A DNA stretch of 64,000 nucleotides from assembly GCF_026898135.2 (NCBI RefSeq), contig NZ_CP114035.2:2955501-3019500 (forward strand). Direction: 5' to 3'. Position 1 is the stretch's first letter, and each line of letters opens with the position of its first letter. Positions 1 to 11,415 of the stretch are shown piece after piece. Below the pieces are notes generated by a model that was given only the letters and a program-made list of their open reading frames with translations, did not search any database and had not been told where the DNA came from. Origin of the DNA: Pseudomonas fortuita (lineage in GTDB: Bacteria; Pseudomonadota; Gammaproteobacteria; Pseudomonadales; Pseudomonadaceae). Made by a program: the position numbers and the translations under genes.

Positions 1-2
1 CT

Positions 3-83
3 ACACACGACAAATGGCAGCCAGGGCTGCCCAGGTGGGGTGCTATCAACTGGCTGCTGCTGTTGGCCTTGATGCATTTCTGA
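3..83 (+). CDS. C-terminal tail of an unidentified upstream gene (partial)
   Basis: One frame stays open from the left edge and stops with TGA at 81-83. It encodes 26 residues ending in a hydrophobic stretch (NWLLLLALMHF), which would suit a C-terminal membrane helix. The stop lies 27 bases before the histidine kinase start, so the two could share an operon. The fragment is too short to name a family, and a chance open frame cannot be excluded. Confidence 0.3.
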   Translation, partial: THDKWQPGLPRWGAINWLLLLALMHF

Positions 84-1572
84 ACGGACGCACTGTGCGG
101 GAACCACGCCATGCAGATGCTGGAAAACGATGTTCGCGACAAGGCCAGTGCGAGTGCCAGCGGTCTGGCCGTACCCTTGCGTGAGTTCAACCTGCTGCGC
201 TGGTTTTCAGTCATCAGCCTGTTGATCATCACTGCGGTGGCGGGCGGGCTGGGTTATGTGTCCACGCGCTTCGTGGTCCGCGATAGCGTGCAGCGTGATG
301 CGATGCTGACCGCGCAGTTCATCCAGGCCATGGCCCAGGCCGAGGTCCGCCATTCGCAGTTGCCACCGGGCACCACCATGGGCGAACTGCTCGACCCGCG
401 CCTGGACCAGCAGCACCTGCAGTTTGCCCCGGCGCTGGCCGAATCGACCCGGGTCGAATTTCTTGACCATGTCGAGCACCTGCCTGATATTTTGCTGGCC
501 AATGTCTATGCCCGCGACCGCACCATCGTCTGGTCCACCAACGTCGAGCTTATCGGCAAGCGGATAGAGGCTGATGGCGATCTGGACCGTGCTTTCCATT
601 CGCGCAGGGCGGTGTCGGCCAGCTATCACAAGGCTGAAGATGACCGCGAGGAGCAGAAGTTCCTGCGTGAACCGCGCTACCTGTTCATCGAGAACTACAT
701 CCCCCTGTTCGACAGCCAAGGTGAACAGGTGCTGGCCATGGTGGAGATCTACAAGGAGCCACAGGACCTGATACGGCGCATCCAGCGCGGCTATGTACTG
801 ATCTGGGCTTCGACCCTGGTGGGTGGAGCGCTGATCTACTTCGGGCTGTTCTGGATCGTACGTCGGGCGGCGCAGATGCTGCATCTGCAACAGGACCGGC
901 TGGTGGCCAGCGAAACCTACGTGGCGCTGGGCGAGATGTCGTCTGCTGTGGCGCACAGCCTGCGCAACCCGTTGGCCAACATCCGCTCCAGCGCCGAACT
1001 GGCGCAGGAAATCGCCAACCCAGCGGCGCAGAAAAACATCACCGACATCATCAGCCAGGTCGACCGCATGTCACGCTGGGTGCGCGACTTGCTGGTGTCG
1101 TTGCGCCCGGTCAGTGACGAGGCAGAGGCTGTGGACCTGGTGGCCGCCATCGAGGACACCCACCTGGCGTTCGTCCAGCAGATCGAGCGCAATGGTGTGC
1201 GCTTCCATTTCGAAGGGCCTGATCAGCAGTGGGTGGCCAGCCAGCCGCTGCAGCTCACGCAGATTCTCAACAGCCTGTTCTCCAATGCCCTGGAGGCCAT
1301 GCCGGCGGGCGGCATGCTGACTGCCCAGGTCAACGTACAGGATGGCCAGCGTGCCGAGTTCGTGCTTACCGACACTGGCAAGGGCATGAGCCAACAGCAG
1401 GAGCGGATGGTGTTCAAGCCGTTCTTCACGACCAAGCAGGGTGGCCTCGGTGTAGGGCTGGCCCTGGTCAAGCGCATCATGGAACGGTTTGGCGGCTCGG
1501 TCAGCCTGAGCAGCCGCCAAGAGGAAGGAACCCGCGTCAGCCTTACATTCAATATCGCAGCGGGAGGGGAAC

Positions 1573-3000
<1,428 letters not shown>

Positions 3001-3020
3001 CAAACAGTCAATCTTACTCA

Positions 3021-3050
3021 ACCGGGCGGGTGAACCCGCTCCCACAGGGA
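3021..3050 (+). repeat. single REP element
   Basis: The core CGGGTGAACCCGCTCCCACA matches the repetitive extragenic palindrome typical of P. putida. It sits between the convergent ends of the sigma-54 regulator and the small exported protein gene. Confidence 0.75.
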
Positions 3051-3095
3051 ATACATAACCTGCAATGTCGAGCGGTGGCCCATTGAGTAGCGTAC

Positions 3096-3398
3096 TCAGG
3101 GGGTACCTGTACGGGTGCCACTATTTCCCTGAGGACCGGTACCCTCCGAACCGCTGCCATCCATCCCCGGCAGGTCGCGGTTGTCATTTTGCTTGGCCGG
3201 CGGGCTTTCGGGGTCGTTACCTTGAATGCGCGTGTCAGTATCCCGCGGCATGGGCTTTTCGATCGGGTTGAGGGTGCTATCCACGCCCGGCCGGGGTGCC
3301 GGGTTGTGCGGATCGTCAGGGTAGGTCGGGCCGGTGCCGACGGCGAAGGCCAGTGGCGAGGCGAGCAGGGCAATCAGCAGAATGCTTGAGCGGGGCAT
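3096..3398 (-). CDS. small proline/glycine-rich exported protein of unknown function
   Basis: A 100-residue protein. An N-terminal hydrophobic segment (ILLIALLASPLAFAVG) looks like a signal peptide cleaved near residue 19. The remainder is polar, low in hydrophobic residues and rich in Pro, Gly, Asp and Asn, so it is probably disordered in the periplasm. A good ribosome binding site (AAGGAG, 7 bases from ATG) supports the start. An inverted repeat GGGTAGG/CCTACCC (3417-3423 and 3442-3448) lies just upstream and could be a regulator site. I do not recognise a family. Confidence 0.7.
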   Translation of the reverse strand: MPRSSILLIALLASPLAFAVGTGPTYPDDPHNPAPRPGVDSTLNPIEKPMPRDTDTRIQGNDPESPPAKQNDNRDLPGMDGSGSEGTGPQGNSGTRTGTP

Positions 3399-3481
3399 GA
3401 CAGGCTCCTTGGCTTAGGGTAGGTCTGATATTTCCTTCGGCCCTACCCTGAGCATCAAGGTGCCATTACCCCGATAAACGG

Positions 3482-4834
3482 TTACACCACCTGCGCCAAC
3501 AACGTGATGAAGATGATGCCAACCACCGAGAGGATGGTTTCCATCATGCTCCAGGTCTTGAAGGTTTCCGCTACAGTCATGTTGAAATACTGCTTCACCA
3601 GCCAGAAGCCGGCGTCGTTCACATGTGACAGGATCAACGAGCCCGCACCGGTGGCCAGCACCAGCAACTCACGGTTCACGCCCGGTACCAGGTCGATTAC
3701 CGGTGCCACAATGCCCGCACCGGTAATGGTGGCGACCGTGGCGGAGCCAGTAGCGATGCGGATTACCGCTGCCACCAGCCAGGCCAGCATGATGGGCGAA
3801 ATCTCCGCCTGCACGGCCATTTGCCCGATCACGTTGCCGACACCGGTGTCCACCAGCATCTGCTTGAAGCCGCCGCCTGCACCCACGATCAGCACGATGG
3901 CCGCCGTGGGGGCCAGGCTCTGGTCGAGCATTTTCATGATCTGCTGGCGGTTGAAGCCGCGGGCAGAACCAAACGTGTAAAAGGCCAGCAGCAGGGCCGC
4001 GAGCAGGGCAGTGATGGGGTGGCCGATCAGGTCCATCCACTGGCGCACGATATGCTCGGCCGGCAACACCACGTCGGCGAAGGTCTTCAGCAGCATCAGC
4101 GCGACCGGCAGCAGCACCGTGATCAGGGTGATGCTGAAGCTTGGCAGGTTGCCCTGGTCGGACTCCTTGGCAATTTGGTCCATCAGTTCCTGGGACGGGT
4201 TGCCCGGGATGTAGCGGGAGATGAAGTTGCCGAACAGCGGACCGGCGATGATCGCGGTGGGCAGTGCGACGATCAGGCCGTAGAAGATGGTCTTGCCAAT
4301 ATCGGCGTGGAAAATGCCAATCGCCAGCAATGGGCCCGGGTGTGGCGGCACCAGGCCGTGCACCACCGAAAGGCCCGCCAGCAGCGGTATGCCGATTTTC
4401 ACCAGCGACACCCCGGAGCGCCGGGCAACGATGAACACCAGCGGAATCAGCAGCACAAAGCCGATTTCAAAGAACAGCGGTATGCCCACCAGGAAGGCGG
4501 CGAACATCATCGCCCAATGCACGTTCTTCTTGCCGAAGGCGCGGATCAGGGTTTGCGCGATCTGGTCGGCCCCCCCAGAGTCGGCCATCAGCTTGCCCAG
4601 CATGGTGCCCAAGGCGAGCACGATGCCGACGAAGCCAAGCACACCGCCAAAACCATCCTGGAACGACTTCATGACCTTGGCCACCGGCATGCCGGAGGTC
4701 AGGCCAAGGAAGCCGGCCGCGAGGGTGAGGGCAACGAAGGGGTGCACTTTGAAGTGGGTGATCAGCAGGATCAGCCCGACGATGGTAACCAGCGCGTCGA
4801 GCAGCAGAAAGGTGTCAGTAGCCAGTCCGAACAT
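3482..4834 (-). CDS. gntP: gluconate permease, GntP family
   Basis: A 450-residue inner-membrane proton symporter with about 12-14 hydrophobic segments along its whole length. The GntP hallmarks are recognisable, such as the N-terminal LITHFKVHPFVALTLAAG and the LVPPHPGPLLAIG region. It imports gluconate (or a related sugar acid). Gluconokinase lies directly upstream on the same strand (110-base gap) and the LacI-type regulator is divergent, which together make the gluconate-uptake branch that feeds 6-phosphogluconate into the Entner-Doudoroff pathway. An operator-like palindrome at 4906-4919 lies in the gap, so it may have its own controlled promoter. Confidence 0.92.
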   Translation of the reverse strand: MFGLATDTFLLLDALVTIVGLILLITHFKVHPFVALTLAAGFLGLTSGMPVAKVMKSFQDGFGGVLGFVGIVLALGTMLGKLMADSGGADQIAQTLIRAFGKKNVHWAMMFAAFLVGIPLFFEIGFVLLIPLVFIVARRSGVSLVKIGIPLLAGLSVVHGLVPPHPGPLLAIGIFHADIGKTIFYGLIVALPTAIIAGPLFGNFISRYIPGNPSQELMDQIAKESDQGNLPSFSITLITVLLPVALMLLKTFADVVLPAEHIVRQWMDLIGHPITALLAALLLAFYTFGSARGFNRQQIMKMLDQSLAPTAAIVLIVGAGGGFKQMLVDTGVGNVIGQMAVQAEISPIMLAWLVAAVIRIATGSATVATITGAGIVAPVIDLVPGVNRELLVLATGAGSLILSHVNDAGFWLVKQYFNMTVAETFKTWSMMETILSVVGIIFITLLAQVV

Positions 4835-4905
4835 GGTTTGAAGGCCTCGATCTTATCGTTGTTTTTGGCGTAGCGTCTTGGAACTATTCCCGCACCTGCG
4901 GGTCG

Positions 4906-4919
4906 AGGTAGCGCTGTCT
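4906..4919. promoter_or_regulatory. probable GnuR operator upstream of the gluconate permease
   Basis: The sequence AGGTAGCGCTGTCT is a near-palindrome that recurs almost unchanged at 5504-5517 and 5633-5646. LacI-family gluconate repressors bind sites of this GTAGCGCT type. This copy lies 72 bases upstream of the permease start codon. Confidence 0.7.
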
Positions 4920-4944
4920 TTGGTGAGCCGGGAAAACCGCGGGG

Positions 4945-5484
4945 TCAGGCGGTTTGCGCCAGGCCCTGCTCACCGGCGCGCTTTAGCCAGCGGTCTACCG
5001 CTTCGGCGAGCGCATCGATGGGCTGGGTGGCGTCCAGTGCCAGTGTGAGCGGCTCGCCATGTGGCGATTCGAGGGCAGCAAACTGGCTGTCGATGAGGCT
5101 GGCCGGCATGAAGTGCCCAGGGCGCGCCAGCACGCGTTTTTCGGCCTCGGCGGGCGACAGTTCGAGAAATACGAACACCAGCCCTGGCATGGCATCGCGC
5201 AGGGTATCGCGGTAGCGGCGCTTGAGCGCCGAGCAGGTCAGTATCGGGCGTTCCCCGGCCTGGGTGGTGGCCTGCAACTCCTGGCCTAGGCGCACCAGCC
5301 AGCCGGCACGGTCGCTGTCGTCCAGCGGGATGCCAGCGCTCATCTTGCGGATGTTTTCGGCAGGGTGAAAAGCGTCGCCTTCAATCAGGCGGCCGCCGCT
5401 TCTGGCAGCAATGGCAGCGCCGATGCAGCTTTTGCCGCAACCGGCCACGCCCATTACCACGATGGCGGACAGGGGAGAATTCAT
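4945..5484 (-). CDS. gnuK: gluconokinase
   Basis: A 179-residue P-loop kinase that phosphorylates gluconate to 6-phosphogluconate in the cytoplasm. The Walker A motif GVAGCGKS lies at about residues 12-19, and the length is normal for GntK-type enzymes. Other family signatures seen are EGDAFHP, TCSALKRRYRD and FLELS. The start has a strong Shine-Dalgarno (AGGAGG, about 5 bases upstream). It is the first gene of the leftward gnu unit, with an operator palindrome 20 bases upstream of its ATG. Confidence 0.94.
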   Translation of the reverse strand: MNSPLSAIVVMGVAGCGKSCIGAAIAARSGGRLIEGDAFHPAENIRKMSAGIPLDDSDRAGWLVRLGQELQATTQAGERPILTCSALKRRYRDTLRDAMPGLVFVFLELSPAEAEKRVLARPGHFMPASLIDSQFAALESPHGEPLTLALDATQPIDALAEAVDRWLKRAGEQGLAQTA

Positions 5485-5503
5485 CAGTACCTCCTGCGGG
5501 GTG

Positions 5504-5517
5504 AGATAGCGCTGTCT
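5504..5517. promoter_or_regulatory. probable GnuR operator upstream of gnuK
   Basis: AGATAGCGCTGTCT is the second of three related palindromes in the locus. It lies between the gluconokinase start and the divergent regulator, where binding would block the leftward promoter. Confidence 0.72.
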
Positions 5518-5632
5518 CGTCGCCGACGAACAGCCACCTCCCCGGTGTTATTGGTCTTGTCCTTACGCAGTATGGACGCTTGGTAGCGAGCGCGCGGTGG
5601 CTGCCGCCAAAGATTACATTGCCTGCGTCCTG

Positions 5633-5646
5633 AGACAGCGCTACCT
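5633..5646. promoter_or_regulatory. probable GnuR operator upstream of gnuR
   Basis: AGACAGCGCTACCT is the third copy of the palindrome, with the same AGCGCT core. It lies 46 bases upstream of the gnuR start, consistent with autoregulation of the repressor. Confidence 0.7.
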
Positions 5647-5691
5647 TAGTGGCCGTTCCCTCTCCTTGCAAGTAGTAAAATTACAACATCC

Positions 5692-6711
5692 ATGACCCGC
5701 ACCGGCTCCCGTACTACAGGTCGTCCAACCCTGGCAGAAGTTGCCAGGCTTTCCGGGGTTTCCCCCATCACCGCTTCGCGCGCCTTGCGCGGGGTCAGCA
5801 CGGTTGCGCCAGAGCTGGTCGAGAAGGTCGTCGCTGCAGCGGCGAGCCTGGGCTATGTGGCCAACCCGGCAGCCCGCGCCTTGGCCTCGGCTCGCAGCCA
5901 GTCGGTGGTGGTGTTGATCCCGTCGCTGTCCAACCAGCTGTTCATCGACACCCTGGAAGCCATTCACGAGGTCATGCGCCCCCGTGGGCTCGAGGTGCTG
6001 ATCGGCAACTATCACTACGACCTTGCCGAAGAAGAAAACCTGATCCGTAATTACCTGGCCTACCAGCCCTGCGGCATGCTGTTGACCGGTTTCGAGCGCA
6101 GCGACGCGGCGCGGCAGATGTTGACCGCCAGCGGTGTGCCGTGTGTGCACATGATGGAACTCAATGGCGAGCCAGGGGCATTGTCGGTCGGTTTTTCGCA
6201 GCAGCAGGCCGGGCGCGCCGCGGCCCGGCACTTGATCGAGCGCGGGCGCAAACGCCTGGCGTTCATTGCCGCGCAGCTCGACCCACGGGTGATGCAGCGG
6301 GCCGAAGGTTTCCGCCAGGCGTTGGCTGAGGCCGGTTTGCAGGCGGCCGAGCTGGAGGTACTGGCGCCGCAGCCTTCATCCATTGCCCTGGGCAGTGTGC
6401 TGTTCAGCCAGTTGCTGCAGCAGGCGCCAGATGTCGACGGTATCTTCTTCTGCAACGACGACCTGGCGCAGGGGGCGGTGCTGCAGGCATTGCGCCAAGG
6501 GGTGGAAGTGCCCCGCCAGGTGGCGATGGTGGGGTTCAACGACTTGCCGGCGTCGGCCCACATGGTGCCGCGCCTGACCTCGATTCGCACGCCCCGGGCA
6601 GCCGTTGGGCGTGGCGCGGCGCAGGCGCTGCTGGCGTTGCTCGATGGCAAGCGGGTGGCGGATACGCAGCAGGATCTGGGCTTTGAGCTGATGGTGCGCG
6701 AGAGTTCGTAG
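5692..6711 (+). CDS. gnuR: LacI-family gluconate-utilisation repressor
   Basis: A 339-residue LacI/GalR-family regulator. The N-terminal helix-turn-helix PTLAEVARLSGVSPITASRALRG (about residues 11-33, with the usual hinge NPAARALAS) is followed by a periplasmic-binding-protein-like effector domain to the end. It lies divergent to gluconokinase and permease, and palindromic sites of the expected kind occur in front of all three genes. That makes it the probable gluconate- or 6-phosphogluconate-responsive repressor of this locus. The ribosome binding site is weak. Confidence 0.9.
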   Translation: MTRTGSRTTGRPTLAEVARLSGVSPITASRALRGVSTVAPELVEKVVAAAASLGYVANPAARALASARSQSVVVLIPSLSNQLFIDTLEAIHEVMRPRGLEVLIGNYHYDLAEEENLIRNYLAYQPCGMLLTGFERSDAARQMLTASGVPCVHMMELNGEPGALSVGFSQQQAGRAAARHLIERGRKRLAFIAAQLDPRVMQRAEGFRQALAEAGLQAAELEVLAPQPSSIALGSVLFSQLLQQAPDVDGIFFCNDDLAQGAVLQALRQGVEVPRQVAMVGFNDLPASAHMVPRLTSIRTPRAAVGRGAAQALLALLDGKRVADTQQDLGFELMVRESS

Positions 6712-6838
6712 CGGGAGCCCGTAGCTGTGCAGGCGTTCTGTCCTATTAATGTAGTAATCCTAAAGTGATAGCACTGTGCTTGCACGGCGCCAACGGCGAT
6801 CTATGCTCAGGACACCGCGCATAAAGGAGCCCGGCGTC

Positions 6839-8158
6839 ATGTTCGATTTCCATCGCAAATCCGATTTGGTTGAGATCCAGCGCACTCACCAGGCCTTGAG
6901 CGGCACGCAAGCCAAATTGGCGGCGATCAGCCGTTCGATGGCGATGATCGAGTTCGCCCCGGATGGCACCATCCTCGATGCCAACGAGCGTTTCTGCCAG
7001 GCCATGGGCTATAGCGCCGACGAACTGCGTGGCAAGCATCACCGGGTGTTTTGCGAGCCGGGCTACGCGCAAAGTGCCGAATACCAACAATTGTGGCGCG
7101 AATTGGGCCAAGGCAAGGCCATCAGCGGTACATTCGAACGCCTCGACAAGGCCGGCCGTGAGGTCTGGTTGGAGGCCAGTTACATGCCGGTGCTGGATGA
7201 GCACCGCCAAGTCACCAGTGTGATCAAGGTGGCAGCGGACATCAGCCAGCGGGTGGTGCTGGAGCACGAGAGCGAGAGCCTGCTCAAGGCCATCAGCCGC
7301 TCCATGGCGGTGATCGAGTTCACCCCGCAAGGCCGCGTGATCAAGGCCAACCAGAACTTCCTCGATACCATGGGCTATCGCCTGGACGAGGTAGTCGGCC
7401 GCCATCACGGGCTGTTTTGCCTGCCGCAGGAGCGCGAGTCGGCTGAGTACCGCGAGTTCTGGGCATCGCTCAACCGCGGCGAGTACCATTCGCACCGCTT
7501 CGAGCGCATCAACAAGCAGGGCCAGATGGTCTATCTGGAGGCCTCTTACAACCCGATATTCGACAGCAAGGGCCGCTTGTACAAAGTGGTGAAGTTCGCC
7601 AGTGACATCACCCGCCAGGTCAGCACGCAGCAAACCGCCGCCGATGCCGCCCATGCCAGTTCCATGCAGACCGATGCCTGCGCGCGCAAGGGCACCGAGG
7701 TGGTACAGCAGACGGTGCAGGTAATCGAGCAGATTTCCCATGAGCTGAACGACGCTGCCCGCAGCATCGACGCGGTCAGCAAGCAATCGGATGTAATCGG
7801 TCAGATCGTGCTGACCATACGTGGAATTGCCGACCAGACCAACCTGTTGGCCCTGAATGCGGCCATCGAGGCGGCCCGCGCCGGTGAGCACGGGCGAGGT
7901 TTTGCCGTGGTAGCCGACGAGGTGCGCAACCTGGCGGCGCGGACCAGCAAGGCAACCCTGGAAATCGTCGACGTTGTACGGCAGAACCACGACCTGTCAC
8001 TGCTGGCGGTGGCCAGCATGCAATCGAGTTTGACCCGCACCGGTCATGGGGTTGCGCTGGCCAATGAGGCCGGTACGGTGATCATGGAAATCCAGCAGGG
8101 CTCACGGCACGTGGTGGATGCGATCAGCCAGATCAGCTCGACGTTGCAATTGCATTGA
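6839..8158 (+). CDS. cytoplasmic PAS-PAS methyl-accepting chemotaxis protein (BdlA/Aer-like)
   Basis: A 439-residue soluble chemoreceptor. Two tandem PAS domains (about 25-120 and 145-240) are nearly duplicated: both contain SRSMA(M/V)IEF and an ASYxP(V/I) segment. A short MCP signalling domain follows, with the conserved hairpin [24 protein letters not shown] and [14 protein letters not shown] (about 335-375). There are no membrane segments, so signals must be intracellular, for example redox or oxygen through a PAS cofactor. The architecture and length resemble BdlA, linked in P. aeruginosa to biofilm dispersion. The start at 6839 has AAAGGAG upstream; an in-frame extension to 6776 lacks support. 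The last 26 bases overlap the convergent hybrid kinase gene. Confidence 0.88.
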   Translation: MFDFHRKSDLVEIQRTHQALSGTQAKLAAISRSMAMIEFAPDGTILDANERFCQAMGYSADELRGKHHRVFCEPGYAQSAEYQQLWRELGQGKAISGTFERLDKAGREVWLEASYMPVLDEHRQVTSVIKVAADISQRVVLEHESESLLKAISRSMAVIEFTPQGRVIKANQNFLDTMGYRLDEVVGRHHGLFCLPQERESAEYREFWASLNRGEYHSHRFERINKQGQMVYLEASYNPIFDSKGRLYKVVKFASDITRQVSTQQTAADAAHASSMQTDACARKGTEVVQQTVQVIEQISHELNDAARSIDAVSKQSDVIGQIVLTIRGIADQTNLLALNAAIEAARAGEHGRGFAVVADEVRNLAARTSKATLEIVDVVRQNHDLSLLAVASMQSSLTRTGHGVALANEAGTVIMEIQQGSRHVVDAISQISSTLQLH

Positions 8159-11100
8159 GCGCATCCTTCAGTTCGTTCAGCAGGGCCTGCAGGCTGATTT
8201 GCAGCCGTTCACGTTCGACAGCCGTTGGCAGGCCCCGCGCATGAGCGTTCTCGATGGCTTCGCAATCCTTCACCACGCCGCGCACCCTGATCATCTTCGC
8301 GCCACCCTTGATTCGGTGAGCCAGGGTACGCACGTCCTCATCGGCGGCCCCGGGCGCCAGCGCCCGCAAGGCGGTCAGGTCCTCGCCAACGCTGATCGAC
8401 AGCTGTTCCAGCAGATGACGCGTCAGTTGCTTGTCGTCCTGGGTGAGGTGGCGCAACTCAGCCAGGTTGAAGCCGCTACTGTGCAGTGGCGTTTCTTGGG
8501 CGCCGCGGGCCTGGGGGAGATGGGCCTTGAGTGTGTGCAGGCCGATCGGCTTGAACAGGCACTCGTCCATGCCGCTGGCCAGGCAACGGTCACGCTCTTC
8601 GGCCTGGGCATTGGCAGTCACGCCGAGGATCTGGCACGCCGGCAGGTCGCGTTCGGCTTCAAGGCTGCGAATGCGACGGGTGAGTTCGTGGCCGTCCATG
8701 ACCGGCATGCTGCAATCGGTGATCACCAGGTCGAAACGCGCTGCCTGCCAGCGCTCCAGGGCAATCTGGCCGTTGTCTGCCAAGGTCACGTGATGGCCCA
8801 AGGTGTGCAGTTGCCGCTCCAGCAATAGAAGGTTGGCCGGGTAGTCGTCGACAACCAGGATTTCCAACGGGCCAGTGCTGCGTTCCGCTACCGGGTCCAG
8901 TTGCTGTGCGGGCTCTGGTGCTGGGCAGGTTGGCAATTGCAGGCTGACCTGTACCTTGGTGCCAACGCCTTCGACGCTTTGCAGGCTCAAGCTGCCACCC
9001 ATCAGTTCGGCAAAGGTGCGGCTGATGACCAATCCCAGGCCCGCCCCTTGGTGGGTTCGCGGGCCGTCAGCCTGAACGAAGGCGTGGAACAGCCGGGCCT
9101 GATCAAGTGGGCTGATGCCGATGCCGGTGTCGCGCACAGACAGTTCAACTGGCAGGCGGCTTTGCCCATCGGCTGGGGGCGTCAGCAAGCTGGCCTGGAC
9201 CTCGCCGCGGTCGGTGAATTTGATGGCGTTGCTGATCAGGTTGGACAGGATCTGTTTGAGTCGCAGCGGGTCTGCCAGCACCCAGACCGGCCCGGCAGGC
9301 AGCTCAGCGTGCAGAAGCAAGCCTTTGGCCCGGGCGTTGCCCTCGAAAACCCGCACGGTAGCGCGTACCAGTTCGACCAGGTTTGTGGGCACCGGTTGCA
9401 GGGTGATGTGCCCGGACTCGATGCGGGAAATGTCCAGAATATCGCCAATCAGTTCAAGCAGGCCGATGGCCGAGTCATGGGCAGTCTGCAGGGTCTGGGC
9501 GTCGCAACGGCCCTCGCGGCTGTCTTCCAGGGCCAACTCCAGCAGGCCGATCACGGCATTCATCGGGGTGCGGATTTCATGGCTCATGGTGGCCAGGAAG
9601 GTACTTTTGGTTTGACTGGCTTGTTCGGCGTCGTCCTTTGCCTGACGCAGCTGTTCGAGCAGGCCTCGGCTCAGGGCCAGCTGAGCTTGCAGCGCGTGTT
9701 GGGCCTCGGTGCGCTGATTGATCAGTTTGCGCAGGTAGCTGTTCCAGAACACCACGCCTGCCAGCAGCAGGGCCGACAACACCAGTACCTGCAAGGCCAG
9801 TGTGCGGTAATCGCGCCAAGCGCTGTCGCTGACCAGGGTGCTGGTGCGCCAGCGATTGGCCAGCTGGTCGAGCTCTTCGGGTGGAATGCTCAGCAGCGCC
9901 TTGTCGAGAATGGCCTGGAGCTGCGGCTGGTCCGCAGCCACGGCGAAGGCCGCAATGGCCGGGTCTTCATCCAGTACGCTGGCGATGCGCAAGCGGCCCT
10001 TGAAAACATGGCTGATGTAGTAGGCGGCATTGATGTGGCTGGCAAGGGCCACATCGGCAGCCCCGCCGGCCAGGGCCTCCATGAGGCCGAGCGGGTTGTC
10101 CACTTCGACCAGCCTGGCTTGCGGATAGCGCTGTTGCAGCAGTGCCCTCTGCGGCGAGCCGCGTACCAAAGCGATGCGCTGGCCATCCAGCGTTTTGGTT
10201 TGTGCGGGGTAAGTGCTGTCGCTGCGCGTAACCAGTACGCGTGGGCTGACCAGGTAGGGGCGGGTATAGCGCAGCTGTTTCGAGCGCTCCGCGCCGTAGC
10301 CCAGGGCGCCGATCATGTGTGCATCGCCGCGGACCAGGCGCTCGACCATCGCCTGCGCCGAATCGCTTTCGACCGGGCGGAACTGTAGCCCGGTACGCAA
10401 TGAAATCTGTTTCAGCAGGTCAAGGGTGATGCCGGTTGGGCGGTGTTCGGCGTCGTTGAACGTCAATGGCGCCAGCGAAGTGTTGACCAATACATCGATG
10501 TAGGGGTGGGCTGCGATCCAGGCTTTTTCTTCGCTGCTCAAGTCAGTGAGGTGGCGCTGCAACAGCAGGCTGGTGTTGCCACTGCTCCAGCGGCGCAGGA
10601 TGTTAAGGCGCTCGCTTTCGCTTATGCGGGCCAGCGCCATGTCGACCAGCCGATGCAAGCGAGGGTTGTCGCTGGCCAAGGCAAATGCAAATGCGCCAGC
10701 CGGAACCTGACAGAAGTGGTCGATTCTCAGCGTGCCTTGATAGTTCTTGCCAATCGTGAAGTCGGTGCTGATGGCATCGCCCAGGTACGCATCGGCCTCG
10801 CCCAGATCGACGGCTGCCAACCCGGCAAGGGTCGAGCGGTACAAGCTTAACTGCGCTTTTGGATACAGACCGCGTACGGTGCTGGCCGGCAGGTAGTGAT
10901 CGACCATGGCCAGGCGCAAGCCGGCGAGGTCGGGTTGGTTCTTCAGGCTGCTCCCCTCGCGTGTGACGATGACCGGCAGGTCGTCTGCATACGGCGTGCT
11001 CAGTTCAAGCTCGGCATCTGCCGCCTCGAAGGCATTGGAGCTGCCCAGAAGGTCAATACCGCCCTCCCGCAACGCGGCGATGGCTTCGTGGCGGCTATCG

Positions 11101-11402
11101 AATCGGCGCACCTCGACGTGTATGCCCAGCAGTTCGGCAATGATACCTGCGTAGTCTGCACTGATCCCTTCGTAGTCCTGTTGGCTGGCGTTCAATTCGA
11201 ACGGTGGATAGTCGGGCCGCGAACTGCCTAGCACCAGGTATTGACGTCGCTGCAGCCAGGCCCGGTCTTCGCTGGACAGTTGCAGTGGGGCTGCTGCGCT
11301 GACAGAGCGCGCCAGCAGTTGCCGAGCTTCGCTGCGGGCCAGCAGCGCGGTGGGGGCGGCCAGGCCGATGGCCAGGAGCATGCACGCCAGCAGGCGCTTC
11401 AT
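8133..11402 (-). CDS. EvgS/BvgS-like hybrid sensor histidine kinase
   Basis: A 1089-residue unorthodox kinase. A signal peptide (to about residue 22) precedes two tandem periplasmic solute-binding-like domains (about 45-265 and 285-500), one membrane helix (about 545-565) and a coiled-coil linker. The core has HisKA with [11 protein letters not shown] (His608), an ATPase domain ([17 protein letters not shown]), a receiver domain ([22 protein letters not shown]) and a C-terminal Hpt domain ([11 protein letters not shown]). This suits a four-step phosphorelay to the LuxR-type regulator just upstream, 13 bases away. No PAS domain sits between helix and kinase, so it is closer to EvgS than BvgS. 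The ligand is unknown. The ATG at 11402 is chosen because it opens the signal peptide. Confidence 0.9.
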   Translation of the reverse strand: MKRLLACMLLAIGLAAPTALLARSEARQLLARSVSAAAPLQLSSEDRAWLQRRQYLVLGSSRPDYPPFELNASQQDYEGISADYAGIIAELLGIHVEVRRFDSRHEAIAALREGGIDLLGSSNAFEAADAELELSTPYADDLPVIVTREGSSLKNQPDLAGLRLAMVDHYLPASTVRGLYPKAQLSLYRSTLAGLAAVDLGEADAYLGDAISTDFTIGKNYQGTLRIDHFCQVPAGAFAFALASDNPRLHRLVDMALARISESERLNILRRWSSGNTSLLLQRHLTDLSSEEKAWIAAHPYIDVLVNTSLAPLTFNDAEHRPTGITLDLLKQISLRTGLQFRPVESDSAQAMVERLVRGDAHMIGALGYGAERSKQLRYTRPYLVSPRVLVTRSDSTYPAQTKTLDGQRIALVRGSPQRALLQQRYPQARLVEVDNPLGLMEALAGGAADVALASHINAAYYISHVFKGRLRIASVLDEDPAIAAFAVAADQPQLQAILDKALLSIPPEELDQLANRWRTSTLVSDSAWRDYRTLALQVLVLSALLLAGVVFWNSYLRKLINQRTEAQHALQAQLALSRGLLEQLRQAKDDAEQASQTKSTFLATMSHEIRTPMNAVIGLLELALEDSREGRCDAQTLQTAHDSAIGLLELIGDILDISRIESGHITLQPVPTNLVELVRATVRVFEGNARAKGLLLHAELPAGPVWVLADPLRLKQILSNLISNAIKFTDRGEVQASLLTPPADGQSRLPVELSVRDTGIGISPLDQARLFHAFVQADGPRTHQGAGLGLVISRTFAELMGGSLSLQSVEGVGTKVQVSLQLPTCPAPEPAQQLDPVAERSTGPLEILVVDDYPANLLLLERQLHTLGHHVTLADNGQIALERWQAARFDLVITDCSMPVMDGHELTRRIRSLEAERDLPACQILGVTANAQAEERDRCLASGMDECLFKPIGLHTLKAHLPQARGAQETPLHSSGFNLAELRHLTQDDKQLTRHLLEQLSISVGEDLTALRALAPGAADEDVRTLAHRIKGGAKMIRVRGVVKDCEAIENAHARGLPTAVERERLQISLQALLNELKDALNAIATSS

Positions 11403-11415
11403 GGCGGCCGAACGC

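Noticed and set aside
3451..3465. Sigma-54 promoter candidate TGGCAC...TGCT on the minus strand upstream of the small exported protein
   Set aside because: The GG and GC elements are one base too close; spacing in -24/-12 promoters is strict. It remains tempting only because a sigma-54 regulator is next door.
8901..10388. Long open frame antisense to the hybrid kinase
   Set aside because: Composition is a mirror of the kinase codons; no domain, no start signal.
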